The notes: generated from the sequence alone by a model not told the origin. DNA of 64,000 nucleotides from Aquamicrobium sp. (GCF_023954335.1 NZ_JAMLIE010000001.1:1860001-1924000); one strand, 5' to 3'; shown: positions 49,777-57,979, counted from the stretch's first letter. Program-made: numbers and translations.

Positions 49777-49935
49777 ATGACATACAGGATGATCTCGATC
49801 GTTGCCGCGGCCGCGGCTTTCGCCTTGCTGTTCTCGGCGCTGGTGAAGCAGTCGGACAGGATGATCAGGCCCGAAGGGGCGAAGGTGGCCTGTCAGGAGA
49901 CCGCCGGCGGCTGCGCGCGCGCCTTCACCCGCTGA
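49777..49935 (+). CDS. 52-residue single-helix membrane protein with C-x2-T-x2-G-C-A tail
   Basis: One membrane helix (about 5-23: MISIVAAAAAFALLFSALV) then a polar tail KQSDRMIRPEGAKVACQETAGGCARAFTR. The tail ends in the same C-x2-T-x2-G-C-A motif, at the same distance from the C-terminus, as the protein at 27644-27808. Start ATG 49777 or ATG 49789. The RBS is weak, so expression needs proof. No named family. Confidence 0.5.
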   Translation: MTYRMISIVAAAAAFALLFSALVKQSDRMIRPEGAKVACQETAGGCARAFTR

Positions 49936-50017
49936 CAGCCTTAATCAATGGTCAACGCCTGATGTGCATCATCGGCCCGAGGGAGCCGGCAGGGAAGCCG
50001 GATTTGCGGGCCGAGCG

Positions 50018-50296
50018 ATGGCGGAAACATATGCAACGCGCGCCGAGATGCGCGAGGAGACGGCGGAAGCCGTCTGCGAGATCGCGATCTGCCTCGCACA
50101 GGCGATTCACGAGATCGATCCGCAGGCGCATCGCCGCATGAACTTCAATGCCGGCAAGGCCTACAACCGGCTGCTCGCCGAGCGCCGGCCGCTGGCCGCC
50201 GACATCCTCTACCGCTTCGGCCGCGCGCTGATGAATACGGAGCTGTTTCCCGAAGGGGAGGAGGGGCCGGCCTTCGCCGAGGACGAGGACGGCTGA
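50018..50296 (+). CDS. Small helical protein of unknown function
   Basis: 92 residues, predicted alpha-helical throughout, no signal or membrane segment. Segments AEMREETAEAVCEIAICLAQAIHEIDPQAHRRMNFNAGKAYNRLL and a very acidic end (FPEGEEGPAFAEDEDG). Composition and codon use resemble neighbouring genes. It ends 6 bp before the convergent apaG. I recognise no family. ATG 50018 lacks a strong RBS; ATG 50048 is an alternative. Confidence 0.55.
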   Translation: MAETYATRAEMREETAEAVCEIAICLAQAIHEIDPQAHRRMNFNAGKAYNRLLAERRPLAADILYRFGRALMNTELFPEGEEGPAFAEDEDG

Positions 50297-50302
50297 TCGC
50301 GC

Positions 50303-50695
50303 TCAGTTCACCAGCCGGCCGCTGTCCGGCAGGTCGAGCGAGAAGGCCGGAATCTCGATCTCGAAGAAATCGCCCGCGCCGTTCCGCACCGTATAGCTGC
50401 CGGCCATGAAGCCCGACGGCGTGCGCAGCGGGCATCCCGACGTGTACTGGAAGCTGTCGCCGGGATCGAGCTCGGGCTGCTCGCCGACGACGCCGGGCCC
50501 ACGCACCTCCTCGGTGCGGCCGAGCCCGTCGGTGATGCGCCAGTGGCGCGCCAGCACCTGGATCGGGTCGTCCGAATGGTTGGCGATGGTGACGCGATAG
50601 CCCCACACATAGCGCTGCTCCTCCGGATCGGACTTCGCCTCCAGATAGAACGGCTCGACGGCCACCTCGATATTGCGCGTCACGCTGCGGTACAT
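50303..50695 (-). CDS. apaG: ApaG protein
   Basis: 130 residues, single fibronectin-III-like domain with the family signature VRGPGVVGEQPELDPGDSFQYTSGCPLRTPSGFMAGSY. ApaG is linked to Co/Mg resistance and, in eukaryotic F-box proteins, to substrate binding; its exact role in bacteria is unknown. ATG 50695 gives the common MYRSVTRNIEVAVEP start. It follows metZ on the same strand, 124 bp away. Confidence 0.93.
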   Translation of the reverse strand: MYRSVTRNIEVAVEPFYLEAKSDPEEQRYVWGYRVTIANHSDDPIQVLARHWRITDGLGRTEEVRGPGVVGEQPELDPGDSFQYTSGCPLRTPSGFMAGSYTVRNGAGDFFEIEIPAFSLDLPDSGRLVN

Positions 50696-50777
50696 TTTCC
50701 CGATCCACGGCCGGCGGCTGGCATGCCGCCCTTCTTGGACAGACGGCCGGTGTGCCGCCCTTCCTGGAATTGGACAA

Positions 50778-50815
50778 GCCGGCATGGCGAAACTGTGACT
50801 GCCACGCCGGCTTCG
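50778..50815 (-). terminator. Hairpin directly after metZ (possible weak terminator)
   Basis: AAGCCGGC/GCCGGCTT stem continued by TGGC/GCCA, starting 4 bp after the metZ stop. No T run follows on the minus strand, so it may be a processing or mRNA-stabilising structure between metZ and apaG instead of a terminator. Confidence 0.4.
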
Positions 50816-50819
50816 CGTC

Positions 50820-52013
50820 TTATCCGGCTTTGGCCAGCGCCCGGTCGAGGTCCTCGATCAGGTCGTCGACGTCCTCCAGCCCGATCGACAGGCGCAACGT
50901 GCCGCCGAGGATGCCGACCGTCTCGCGCGCCTCGTCGGTCAGGTTCTTGTGCGTCGTCGTCGCCGGGTGGGTGATCAGGCTCTTGGCGTCGCCGAGATTG
51001 TTGGAGAGCTTGATGATGTCCAGCCCGTTCAGCAGCGCGAAGGCGTTGTCCTTGCCGCCCTTGACGTCGAAGCAGATCAGCGTCGAGCCGCCGGTCATCT
51101 GCCTGGCCACGATGTCGGCCTGCGGGTGGTCGTCGCGGCCGGGATAGATGATGCGCGACACCGCCTTGTGCCGGGCGAGATGGTCGGCGATGCGCGCGGC
51201 GGCCTGCGTCTGGTGGGCGACGCGCAGCGGCAGCGTTTCCAGCCCCTTCAGCAGCGTCCACGCGTTGAACGGCGACAGCGACGGCCCGGTGTGGCGGAAA
51301 TAGTCGTGCAGCTCCTCCTCGATCCACGCCTTGTCGGACAGGATGATGCCGCCGAGGCAGCGGCCCTGGCCGTCGATGTGCTTGGTCGCCGAATAGACGA
51401 CGACATGCGCGCCGAGCTCCAGCGGCTTCTGCTGCAAGGGCGTGGCGAAGACGTTGTCGACCACCAGCCGCGCGCCCGCCTCGTTGGCGATTTCCGCCAC
51501 CGCCGCGATGTCCACCACCTCGAGCGTCGGGTTGGTCGGGCTTTCGAGGAAGAACAGCTTCGTATTCGGCCGCACGGCGGCCTTCCATTCGTCGAGGCTG
51601 CGGCCGTCGACCAGCGTCGCCTCGATGCCGTAGCGCGGCATCAGCGTCTCGACCACCCAGCGACAGGAGCCGAACAGCGCGCGCGCCGCGATCACGTGGT
51701 CGCCCGCCTTGGCGCTGCACAGGAGCGCCGCCGCAACCGCGGCCATGCCCGACGCCGTGGCGCGCGCGTCCTCGGCGCCCTCCAGCGCGCACATGCGCTT
51801 CTCGAACATGTCGACGGTCGGGTTGGCGTAGCGCGAATAGATGAAGCCCGGCTCCTCGCCCTTGAAGCGGGCCTCGGCCCCTTCCGCCGTGTCGTAGACA
51901 TAGCCCTGCGTCAGGTAGAGCGCCTCCGAGGTCTCCCCGTAGGGCGAGCGCATCGTGCCGGCATGGACCATCGCGGTTGCGGGTTTCCAGTTGCGCTTCG
52001 TCTCGTTCGTCAT
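50820..52013 (-). CDS. metZ: O-succinylhomoserine sulfhydrylase MetZ
   Basis: 397 residues, Cys/Met-metabolism PLP enzyme. FIYSRYANPTVDMFEKRM, SGMAAVAAALL, ESPTNPTLEVVDI, and the Schiff-base Lys in VVYSATKHIDGQGRCLGG are intact. It makes homocysteine from O-succinylhomoserine and sulfide. The GQGR variant after the Lys is the one seen in the MetZ group. GGAGAGGGCG precedes ATG 52013. Under control of a SAM-II riboswitch with terminator. Confidence 0.92.
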   Translation of the reverse strand: MTNETKRNWKPATAMVHAGTMRSPYGETSEALYLTQGYVYDTAEGAEARFKGEEPGFIYSRYANPTVDMFEKRMCALEGAEDARATASGMAAVAAALLCSAKAGDHVIAARALFGSCRWVVETLMPRYGIEATLVDGRSLDEWKAAVRPNTKLFFLESPTNPTLEVVDIAAVAEIANEAGARLVVDNVFATPLQQKPLELGAHVVVYSATKHIDGQGRCLGGIILSDKAWIEEELHDYFRHTGPSLSPFNAWTLLKGLETLPLRVAHQTQAAARIADHLARHKAVSRIIYPGRDDHPQADIVARQMTGGSTLICFDVKGGKDNAFALLNGLDIIKLSNNLGDAKSLITHPATTTHKNLTDEARETVGILGGTLRLSIGLEDVDDLIEDLDRALAKAG

Positions 52014-52029
52014 CGCCCTCTCCAGACAC

Positions 52030-52061
52030 AAAAAAACCGGCCGCAAGTCGCGCGCCGGTTT
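52030..52061 (-). terminator. Terminator of the metZ riboswitch
   Basis: On the minus strand AACCGGC...GCCGGTT is followed by seven T, 18 bp before metZ. The loop contains GCGACTTG, the complement of CAAGTCGC in the riboswitch 3' part (52077-52084), so an alternative pairing can break the terminator. Confidence 0.8.
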
Positions 52062-52070
52062 CCTCTCGGT

Positions 52071-52124
52071 CCCTTTAGCGACTTGTTTAACGTGGCTGCA
52101 AGCCGACCGGCAAATCACCACGGG
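52071..52124 (-). promoter_or_regulatory. SAM-II riboswitch aptamer upstream of metZ
   Basis: Minus strand: P1 strand CGTGG (52122-52118), then TGATTTG, a short loop, GCTTGCAG, the closing CCACG (52095-52091), a TTAAACAA linker and the pseudoknot segment GTCGCTAAAGGG. The order CGTGG-TGATTT ... GCTTGCA-GCCACG ... GCTAAAGG is the SAM-II (metA-type) signature of alphaproteobacteria. SAM binding should lower metZ expression. Confidence 0.88.
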
Positions 52125-52222
52125 ATAAAGCCCCTTTACGCCTGCCTTCGGCTTGCGTCAATCGCCATCCGCGCTAAACCTCATTGCCCGTTATCCAGCG
52201 GGACATGGAGGGAGAAACGCGC

Positions 52223-53311
52223 GTGCGCACCACAGGCATCCTGCCGGATCGCGACATTGCCGGCCTGTTTTCGGCCGGCGCGCTGATGGCCGCCCGCCCG
52301 CTCGACGCCGACCAGATCCAGCCGGCCAGCCTCGACCTGCGGCTGGGCGCCAAGGCCTATCGCGTGCGCGCCAGCTTCCTGCCGGGGCCGTCGAGCGACG
52401 TCGCCGGCAAGTTAGAGCGGCTGAAGCTGCACGAGATCGACCTGACGAACGGCGCGGTGCTGGAGACGGGCTGCGTCTATGTCGTGCCGCTTCAGGAGCG
52501 GCTGGCGCTGCCCGCCGACATTTCCGCCTCGGCCAACCCCAAGAGCTCGACCGGCCGGCTCGACATCTTCACCCGCGTCATGGCCGACCATGCGCAGGAA
52601 TTCGACAAGATCCCGGCCGGTTACGCCGGCCCGCTGTTCATGGAGGTGAGCCCGCGCACCTTCCCCATCGTCGTGCGCGAAGGCTCGCGCCTGTCGCAGG
52701 TGCGGTTCCGCAAGGGCCATGCCCTCCTGTCCGAGGACGAGCTGCACGGCCTCCACGCCGCCGAGACGCTGGTCGCCTCGGAAGCGCCGAACATCTCCGG
52801 CGGCGGCATCGCGCTGTCCATCGACCTGACCGGCAACGCCGACGGGCTGATCGGCTACCGCGCCAAGCATCACACCGCGGTCGTCGACGTCGACAAGCGC
52901 GCGGCGCAGGACGTCGACGATTTCTGGGAGCCGCTCCATGCGCGCGGCCGCCCCGAGCTGATCCTCGACCCGGACGAGTTCTACATCCTCGTCAGCCGCG
53001 AGGCCGTGCACGTGCCGCCGCTTCACGCCGCCGAGATGACGCCGTTCGACCCGCTGGTCGGCGAGTTCCGCGTCCATTATGCCGGCTTCTTCGATCCCGG
53101 CTTCGGCCATTCGGCCGCCGGCGGCACCGGCGCGCGCGCCGTGCTGGAGGTGCGCAGCCACGAGGTGCCGTTCATCCTCGAAGACGGGCAGATCGTCGGC
53201 CGCCTCGTCTACGAGCACATGCTCGCCCGGCCGGACCGGCTCTACGGCGCGGACATGAAGTCCAACTATCAGGCGCAGGGGTTGAAGCTGTCCAAGCATT
53301 TCCGCGCCTAG
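52223..53311 (+). CDS. dcd: dCTP deaminase, long (duplicated-domain) form
   Basis: 362 residues from GTG 52223, which has GGAGGGA at ideal distance; the in-frame ATG 52205 overlaps that SD. Two dUTPase-like folds are visible: LQPASLDLRLGAKAYRV-type start (IQPASLDLRLG), SANPKSSTGRLDIFTRV (nucleotide loop) in the first half, and GYRAKHHTAVVDVD, FDPLVGEFRVHYAGFFDPGFG with EVRSHEVPFILEDGQ in the second. This long form is typical of alphaproteobacteria; classical Dcd is about half the length. Makes dUTP for thymidylate synthesis. Its TAG overlaps the stop of the convergent gene. Confidence 0.85.
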   Translation: MRTTGILPDRDIAGLFSAGALMAARPLDADQIQPASLDLRLGAKAYRVRASFLPGPSSDVAGKLERLKLHEIDLTNGAVLETGCVYVVPLQERLALPADISASANPKSSTGRLDIFTRVMADHAQEFDKIPAGYAGPLFMEVSPRTFPIVVREGSRLSQVRFRKGHALLSEDELHGLHAAETLVASEAPNISGGGIALSIDLTGNADGLIGYRAKHHTAVVDVDKRAAQDVDDFWEPLHARGRPELILDPDEFYILVSREAVHVPPLHAAEMTPFDPLVGEFRVHYAGFFDPGFGHSAAGGTGARAVLEVRSHEVPFILEDGQIVGRLVYEHMLARPDRLYGADMKSNYQAQGLKLSKHFRA

Positions 53312-54096
53312 CGTCCGCCTTCCACCCGCAGTGCCCGCATCTCCTCGCGCAGCGCCCTGATCTCGGCGAGGATCGCCTCCTGCTCCTGCTGAAGCGCCGA
53401 GCGGTCCTGCGCGGCGGCGTTCTCATGCTCCTCCTCCATCGCCGAGACGATGATGCCGATAAACAGGTTGAGCACGGCGAAGCTGGTGACGATGATAAAG
53501 GGCAGGAAGAACAGCCATGCATAGGGGTGGGTCTCCATCATCGGCCGCACCGTGCCGGTCGACCACGAATCCATGGTCATGATCTCGAACAGCGTGTAGG
53601 CCGACGCGCCGATCGAGCCGAAGGTCTCCGGGAACGTGGCGGAATAGAGCGTCGTCGCCATCACTGCGAACACGTAGTAGACGAGGCCGAGCAGCAGGAC
53701 GATCGACCCCATCCCCGGCAGCGCCCGCACCAGCCCGCTGACCACCCGGCGCAGCGACGGCACGACGCTGACGAGGCGCAGCACACGCAGGATGCGCAGC
53801 GCCCGCAGGACGGACAGGTTCCCCGTCGCCGGCACCAGCGCGATGGCGACGACGAGGAGGTCGAATACCCTCCACGGATCGCGGAAGAAGGCGACGCGAT
53901 AGACGAGGAAGCGGGCGGCGAGCTCGGCGACGAAGACGGTCAGGATCGCGGTGTCGAGGAAGGAGAGCAGCGGGCCGAACCGGGCGACCGCCGCCGGCGA
54001 GGTCTCCAGCCCGAGCGTGATCGCGTTGACGATGATGAGGGCGACGATCGTCGCCTCGAAGCGGCGCGATTCGATGAGCGTTTTTAGCGCATCCAC
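53308..54096 (-). CDS. Bacterial voltage-gated cation channel (NaChBac type)
   Basis: 262 residues, one six-helix unit. S1-S3 about 15-95; S4 98-107 carries Arg every third residue (R98, R101, R104, R107); pore helix and selectivity filter TMDSWSTG at 174-181; S6 about 197-220; and a C-terminal Glu/Ala/Arg-rich coiled coil (about 224-258) that assembles tetramers. Known sodium channels of the group have Glu at the second-ring position (TLESW); here it is D176. Ion selectivity is therefore uncertain. Confidence 0.86.
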   Translation of the reverse strand: MDALKTLIESRRFEATIVALIIVNAITLGLETSPAAVARFGPLLSFLDTAILTVFVAELAARFLVYRVAFFRDPWRVFDLLVVAIALVPATGNLSVLRALRILRVLRLVSVVPSLRRVVSGLVRALPGMGSIVLLLGLVYYVFAVMATTLYSATFPETFGSIGASAYTLFEIMTMDSWSTGTVRPMMETHPYAWLFFLPFIIVTSFAVLNLFIGIIVSAMEEEHENAAAQDRSALQQEQEAILAEIRALREEMRALRVEGGR

Positions 54097-54144
54097 GGGA
54101 CGGTTTCTCCGGCGGGACAGGGGTGGATCGGGTGTCGCGGATTC

Positions 54145-54194
54145 CTAGAGCATTTTGCCGCCGGACGGAATCGTCCGGCGCCGCACGAATGCGG
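54145..54194. repeat. CTAGAGCATTTTGC hairpin repeat, copy 2
   Basis: Matches the first 50 bases of 43901-43950. Stem GCCGGACG-GAAT-CGTCCGGC differs from copy 1 by paired changes that keep all base pairs; the second hairpin CGCA-CGAA-TGCG also keeps its stem. The remainder of copy 1 (with the second CTAGAGCA end) is missing here. Confidence 0.75.
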
Positions 54195-54319
54195 TTGATA
54201 CCGACGAATGGGGCACCGAAGCGGCATTCGCCGCGATGCCCGTCGCTCCCGATGCCGCGCGGGACGGATCAAGTTGCCGCTTGACAGAAAGCCCCGCGCC
54301 CGCGATCTATGTGCGGCGC

Positions 54320-54393
54320 GCGGGCGTAGCTCAATGGTAGAGCGAGAGCTTCCCAAGCTCCAGACGAGGGTTCGATTCCCTTCGCCCGCTCCA
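54320..54393 (+). tRNA. tRNA-Gly (anticodon CCC)
   Basis: 74 bases with encoded CCA. Acceptor stem GCGGGCG/CGCCCGC, D arm TAGCTCAATGGTAGAGC, anticodon loop TTCCCAA closed by GAGC/GCTC, TΨC arm AGGGTTCGATTCCCT. Anticodon CCC reads GGG. Confidence 0.96.
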
Positions 54394-54685
54394 GGTGCTT
54401 CCGCGGACGCCCATTGAAATCCGCCTGAAGCCGCGATTTCCCGGCCGCGCTTGCCCGAAGCCGCCGTCGTGCGGGCGGATGCTGCGCCCTGCAACCCGAA
54501 ACCCTTCAGCCGCCGCGCTGTCACGGTGTCGCCGGATCACCTCGGCTACCTTGCCGGGATCGGGCAGGCTCAGCCGCCGCAGGCGGTCTATATGGCCCGA
54601 GCGGTCGGCGATCAGATGGCAGAGGCGGCGCGGTCGTTCGCGGCGAGAGCCGTCGCGCCGTCTTGCCAGCTTGAGGGAGGGCTCC
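54394..54685. other. Intergenic region after tRNA-Gly
   Basis: Nearly 300 bp with open frames in several phases but no RBS, domain or leader I can support, and no clear terminator. I see nothing in it. Confidence 0.4.
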
Positions 54686-55006
54686 CTAGCGCAGGCCCAG
54701 CGCCAGCATCACGTTGGGCAGGGCCGGCACGGTGAGCACGAGCGCGCCCGCCAGCCACAGCGACGTCGTCAGGGCCGGGTTGGCCCCGCCGCTGATCCGC
54801 TCGTGGATGGCGGCCGGAACGCCGGAAACCATGATCGTCAGCGTCGACAGGATCAGCGCGCTCGCCATGTAGACGAGCTGGGCGTATTGCGGCAGCCATG
54901 CCGGATACCAGATCGGATAAAGCACGAAGACGGCCAGCAACCATGGCGAGAAGATGCCGTTGACGATGGCGACCGCCATGATCGGGACGAGGGCGTTCCT
55001 GTTCAT
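54686..55006 (-). CDS. Small membrane protein downstream of the symporter operon
   Basis: 106 residues with three or four hydrophobic segments (about 5-30, 42-62, 80-103) and HERISGGANPALTTS on a loop. GGGGAGCTGACG precedes ATG 55006. It starts 2 bp after the stop of the preceding 102-residue membrane protein, so the two are coupled. No family recognised. Confidence 0.65.
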   Translation of the reverse strand: MNRNALVPIMAVAIVNGIFSPWLLAVFVLYPIWYPAWLPQYAQLVYMASALILSTLTIMVSGVPAAIHERISGGANPALTTSLWLAGALVLTVPALPNVMLALGLR

Positions 55007-55008
55007 CG

Positions 55009-55317
55009 TCAGCTCCCCTGTCCGCCGGCGACGGGCGCGAGGCCGAACCGAAGCAGGATGAGGAACCAGCCCAGCCGCGCCAGCATCAGCCACAGCACGC
55101 CGAACGTCATCACCACGCCGTGGCTGAGCACGGAGGGCGTGATGAAACGGACCAGCCTGAGGTATGGATCGGTCACGCGCCGGAAGAAGCGCCAGATGTA
55201 GTTGTCCCAGTCCGCCGGCACGAACAGGCCGAGCACCATGCGCCCGAGCAGCGTGTACATCAGCGCCGCGAGCACGAAATTGGGGATGTGGAAATACCAG
55301 TAGGACCAGAAAGTCAT
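55009..55317 (-). CDS. Small membrane protein, YggT-like appearance
   Basis: 102 residues. Two membrane helices (about 10-32 and 66-90) flank a conserved-looking amphipathic loop FFRRVTDPYLRLVRFITPSV, which resembles the DP-LRP-R-iTP signature of YggT proteins; the match is partial. Start ATG 55317 or GTG 55323, RBS weak in both. Followed by the 106-residue membrane protein after 2 bp. A terminator separates it from the symporter gene upstream. Confidence 0.6.
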   Translation of the reverse strand: MTFWSYWYFHIPNFVLAALMYTLLGRMVLGLFVPADWDNYIWRFFRRVTDPYLRLVRFITPSVLSHGVVMTFGVLWLMLARLGWFLILLRFGLAPVAGGQGS

Positions 55318-55370
55318 TCGCACGCCAGAAACCGGAGGGGAAATCCATTGACCGTGTCCGGGGACAAGGA

Positions 55371-55400
55371 AAGCGGGGTCCGTCGCCGGACCCCGCCTTG
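55371..55400 (-). terminator. Terminator after the symporter gene
   Basis: A perfect 10-bp GC stem GCGGGGTCCG / CGGACCCCGC (55373-55396) followed on the minus strand by TTTCCTTG. Confidence 0.75.
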
Positions 55401-55417
55401 TTTCGCGACCGACGGCG

Positions 55418-57394
55418 CTATGCCGTCTTTTCCTCCATCAGCGTCTTGCCGCGCGGGACGCGCAGCTCGTCGATGAAGTCCTGCATCTCCTTCGACGGGG
55501 CCCTGGTCATCAGCGAGACGGCGATCATGACCGCGAAGCCCACCGGCAGGCCGAAGGCGGCCGCCGACAGGTTCTTCACGCCCCACCAGCTCGCGATGGT
55601 CTGGGCATAGCTGTCGAGCGCGGTCCACGCCGCTGCCTGCGCATCGCCGGTGGCTGCCGCGTAGGCCGCCTTGAGCTCGGCGAAGCGTGCCATCTGCTCG
55701 GGCGTCGCACTCGACAGCCAGCTCCACGTCTCCACGAAGCCGACCGCGCCGTAGCGGGTGCCGAGCAGATAGTAGAGGCAGATGCCGAAGCCGGCGATGA
55801 TGCCCGCCACCGCGCCCGTGCCGTTGGTGCGCTTCCACCACACGCCGAGAACGAGGGCGGGGAACAGGCCCGCCGCCGCCAGCGAGAACGCCCACGACAC
55901 CATGGCGAGGATGTCGGCCGGCCGCGTCGAGGCGACATAGGCCGCCGCGAGTGCCACCAGCACCAGCAGCACGCGCGACACGATCAGCCGGCGCGATGTC
56001 GGCGCGTTCGGGTCGATCATCTTGTAGTAGATGTCGTGGCTGAGCGCGTTGGCGATGGCCAGAAGCAGGCCGTCCGCGGTCGACAGAGCCGCCGCCAGAC
56101 CGCCTGCCGCCACCAGGCCGGAGATGACATAGGGCATGCCCGCCATTTCCGGTGTCGCCAGCACGATCATGTCGGCGTTGAGCGCGATGTTGGAGAAGGC
56201 GATCTGCTCCACCCCCTGCGCCGAGCATGCCGCCGCGATCGCCTCGACGCTGACCGCGGCCTGGCCGCAGATGCGTACCAGCGCGCCGTCGGCCTGGGCC
56301 CAGTTCAGCATCCAGCCCGCCTTGTCGGCGATGTTGTCAGGCGTGAGCCCGCTCTGCACCAGCTCCAGCATCGTCCACTTCGCGAAGGCGGCGTAGGCCG
56401 GCGCCGTGAAGTAGAGGATGAAGATGAACAGCAGCGACCATGCCACCGAAGCGCGCGCCTCGCGCACCGACGGCGTGGTGAAGTAGCGCATCAGGATGTG
56501 CGGCAGCGAAGCCGTGCCGACCATCAGGCACAGGATGAGCAGGAAGTAGTTGAGCGCATCGTAGCCGCCCGAAACGAACGGCGTGATGTGGCTCACCGCG
56601 ATGCCCTGCGCCTGCTCGAGCGCGACGATGTTCTGCAACGCCTGGCCCTGCATGAGCTGCGGGATCGGCACGCCGGTCATGACCGTCGACATCCAGATCG
56701 CCGGGATCAGGTAGGCGATGATCAGCACGATGTACTGGGCGACCTGCGTCCATGTCACGGCGCGCATGCCGCCGAGCATCGAGCAGACCAGGATGCCGGC
56801 CAGACCCACATAGACCGCGAAGGTGAAGTCGAGGCCGAGGAAGCGGGAGGCGATGATGCCGGTCGCGAAGATCTGCGCCACCACATAGGTGAACGAGCAC
56901 GAGAACAGCACGACGATGCCGACGAAGCGGGCGAGGTTGCCGCCGTAGCGCGCCGACAGGAAGTCGGGCACGGTGTAGGCGCCGAACTTGCGCAGGAACG
57001 GCGCGACGAGGATCGCCACCAGCACGTAGCCGCCGGTCCAGCCAAGCACGAAGGCGAGGCCGTTGTAGCCGAGAAGGTAGAGCGTGCCGGCCATGCCGAC
57101 GAAGGACGCGCCGGACATCCAGTCCGCGCCCGTCGCCATGCCGTTGTAGATGGCCGGGACGCGCCGGCCTGCCACGTAGTATTCGCCGACCTGCATGGTG
57201 CGGCTCATGATGCCGATCACCGCGTAGATCAGGATGGTGAAGGCCACGAACAGGTAGCCGATGATGACGTTCGGCACGCCCATGGCGTTCAGGATCGCCA
57301 TCAGGATGATGAAGACGATGAAGCCTCCGGTGTACATCGTGTACACCTTGTTGAGATTGGCGGTGAAGCTGTCGCCGCCCGAAGTTGTTGCCAT
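55418..57394 (-). CDS. Sodium:solute symporter, VC_2705 subfamily (ActP-like)
   Basis: 658 residues, about 13 membrane helices. SSS markers: GATGADWMSGASFVGMAGTLYL-type segment near residue 88, YTVPDFLSARYGGNLARF, GGMRAVTWTQVAQY, and GLAAALSTADGLLLAIANALSHDIYYK. Members carry acetate and other short organic acids with sodium. A loop of about 100 residues with HITPFVSGGYDALN and a Cys-containing insert (CGQAAVSVEAIAAACSAQG) interrupts the central part. GGGGGAGAC precedes ATG 57394. It follows its small subunit by 15 bp. Confidence 0.88.
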   Translation of the reverse strand: MATTSGGDSFTANLNKVYTMYTGGFIVFIILMAILNAMGVPNVIIGYLFVAFTILIYAVIGIMSRTMQVGEYYVAGRRVPAIYNGMATGADWMSGASFVGMAGTLYLLGYNGLAFVLGWTGGYVLVAILVAPFLRKFGAYTVPDFLSARYGGNLARFVGIVVLFSCSFTYVVAQIFATGIIASRFLGLDFTFAVYVGLAGILVCSMLGGMRAVTWTQVAQYIVLIIAYLIPAIWMSTVMTGVPIPQLMQGQALQNIVALEQAQGIAVSHITPFVSGGYDALNYFLLILCLMVGTASLPHILMRYFTTPSVREARASVAWSLLFIFILYFTAPAYAAFAKWTMLELVQSGLTPDNIADKAGWMLNWAQADGALVRICGQAAVSVEAIAAACSAQGVEQIAFSNIALNADMIVLATPEMAGMPYVISGLVAAGGLAAALSTADGLLLAIANALSHDIYYKMIDPNAPTSRRLIVSRVLLVLVALAAAYVASTRPADILAMVSWAFSLAAAGLFPALVLGVWWKRTNGTGAVAGIIAGFGICLYYLLGTRYGAVGFVETWSWLSSATPEQMARFAELKAAYAAATGDAQAAAWTALDSYAQTIASWWGVKNLSAAAFGLPVGFAVMIAVSLMTRAPSKEMQDFIDELRVPRGKTLMEEKTA

Positions 57395-57409
57395 TGTCGT
57401 CTCCCCCGA

Positions 57410-57664
57410 TCAGTCTTCAGCGACGCCGTGTTCCTCGTCGATGGCGTTCTGCTTCCTGGCGAAGACGAACAGCATGACGACGAACGCGATCAGCGAGCCC
57501 TGCGCGGCCATGTAGAAGCCGAGCGGGAAACCGAGGATGACGATCTTGTTCAGCGCATTGACGAACATGTGGATGATGAATCCGAAGAAGACCCACAGAC
57601 CCAGCATGATGTACATAAGGCTTCTTGTTTTTTCCCAATGCCGTGCGCGATCCGAAGTGCTCAT
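57410..57664 (-). CDS. Symporter small subunit (DUF4212)
   Basis: 84 residues with two membrane helices (about 17-37 and 45-68) and the family pattern HWEKTRSLMYIMLGLW, HMFVNALNKIVILGFPLGFYMAAQGSL. It always pairs with the VC_2705-type symporter encoded next. GGGAGGA precedes ATG 57664. First gene of the operon. Confidence 0.88.
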   Translation of the reverse strand: MSTSDRARHWEKTRSLMYIMLGLWVFFGFIIHMFVNALNKIVILGFPLGFYMAAQGSLIAFVVMLFVFARKQNAIDEEHGVAED

Positions 57665-57979
57665 TCGCGGTACCTATCCTCCCTTTGATCCCCGGTCCTC
57701 TCCTCGACCGGCACAGATGCTGTTGATAAACCCGAAAGACATGCCCTCCTAGCAAGAGTCTCGCGGATACCGTTGAAGACTCACACGTCAATCTTCAGAC
57801 CCGTGGCCCCATCGACAAATCGATTGCTACCATCTGTTGGTTATCTTGTCATTTGGCTTCGATTCCGGTTTTCCACACGGCCAGCCTTGCAGATGCCTGC
57901 GGGAATCCGGGGAACCGGCTGGCGCGATTGCGGGTGCGGAGCTAGGATCAGGCGCCCGACCGGGAGGAGACCGACACGC
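57665..57979. other. Divergent promoter region, symporter operon versus 57980 gene
   Basis: No gene supported: the open frame beginning at 57773 before the 57980 start has a shadow-like composition and no RBS. I see no clear operator. Confidence 0.4.

Noticed and set aside
50724..50769. Short duplicated motif TGCCGCCCTTCYTGGA between metZ and apaG
   Set aside because: Only two imperfect copies, no symmetry or known site; probably a small local duplication.
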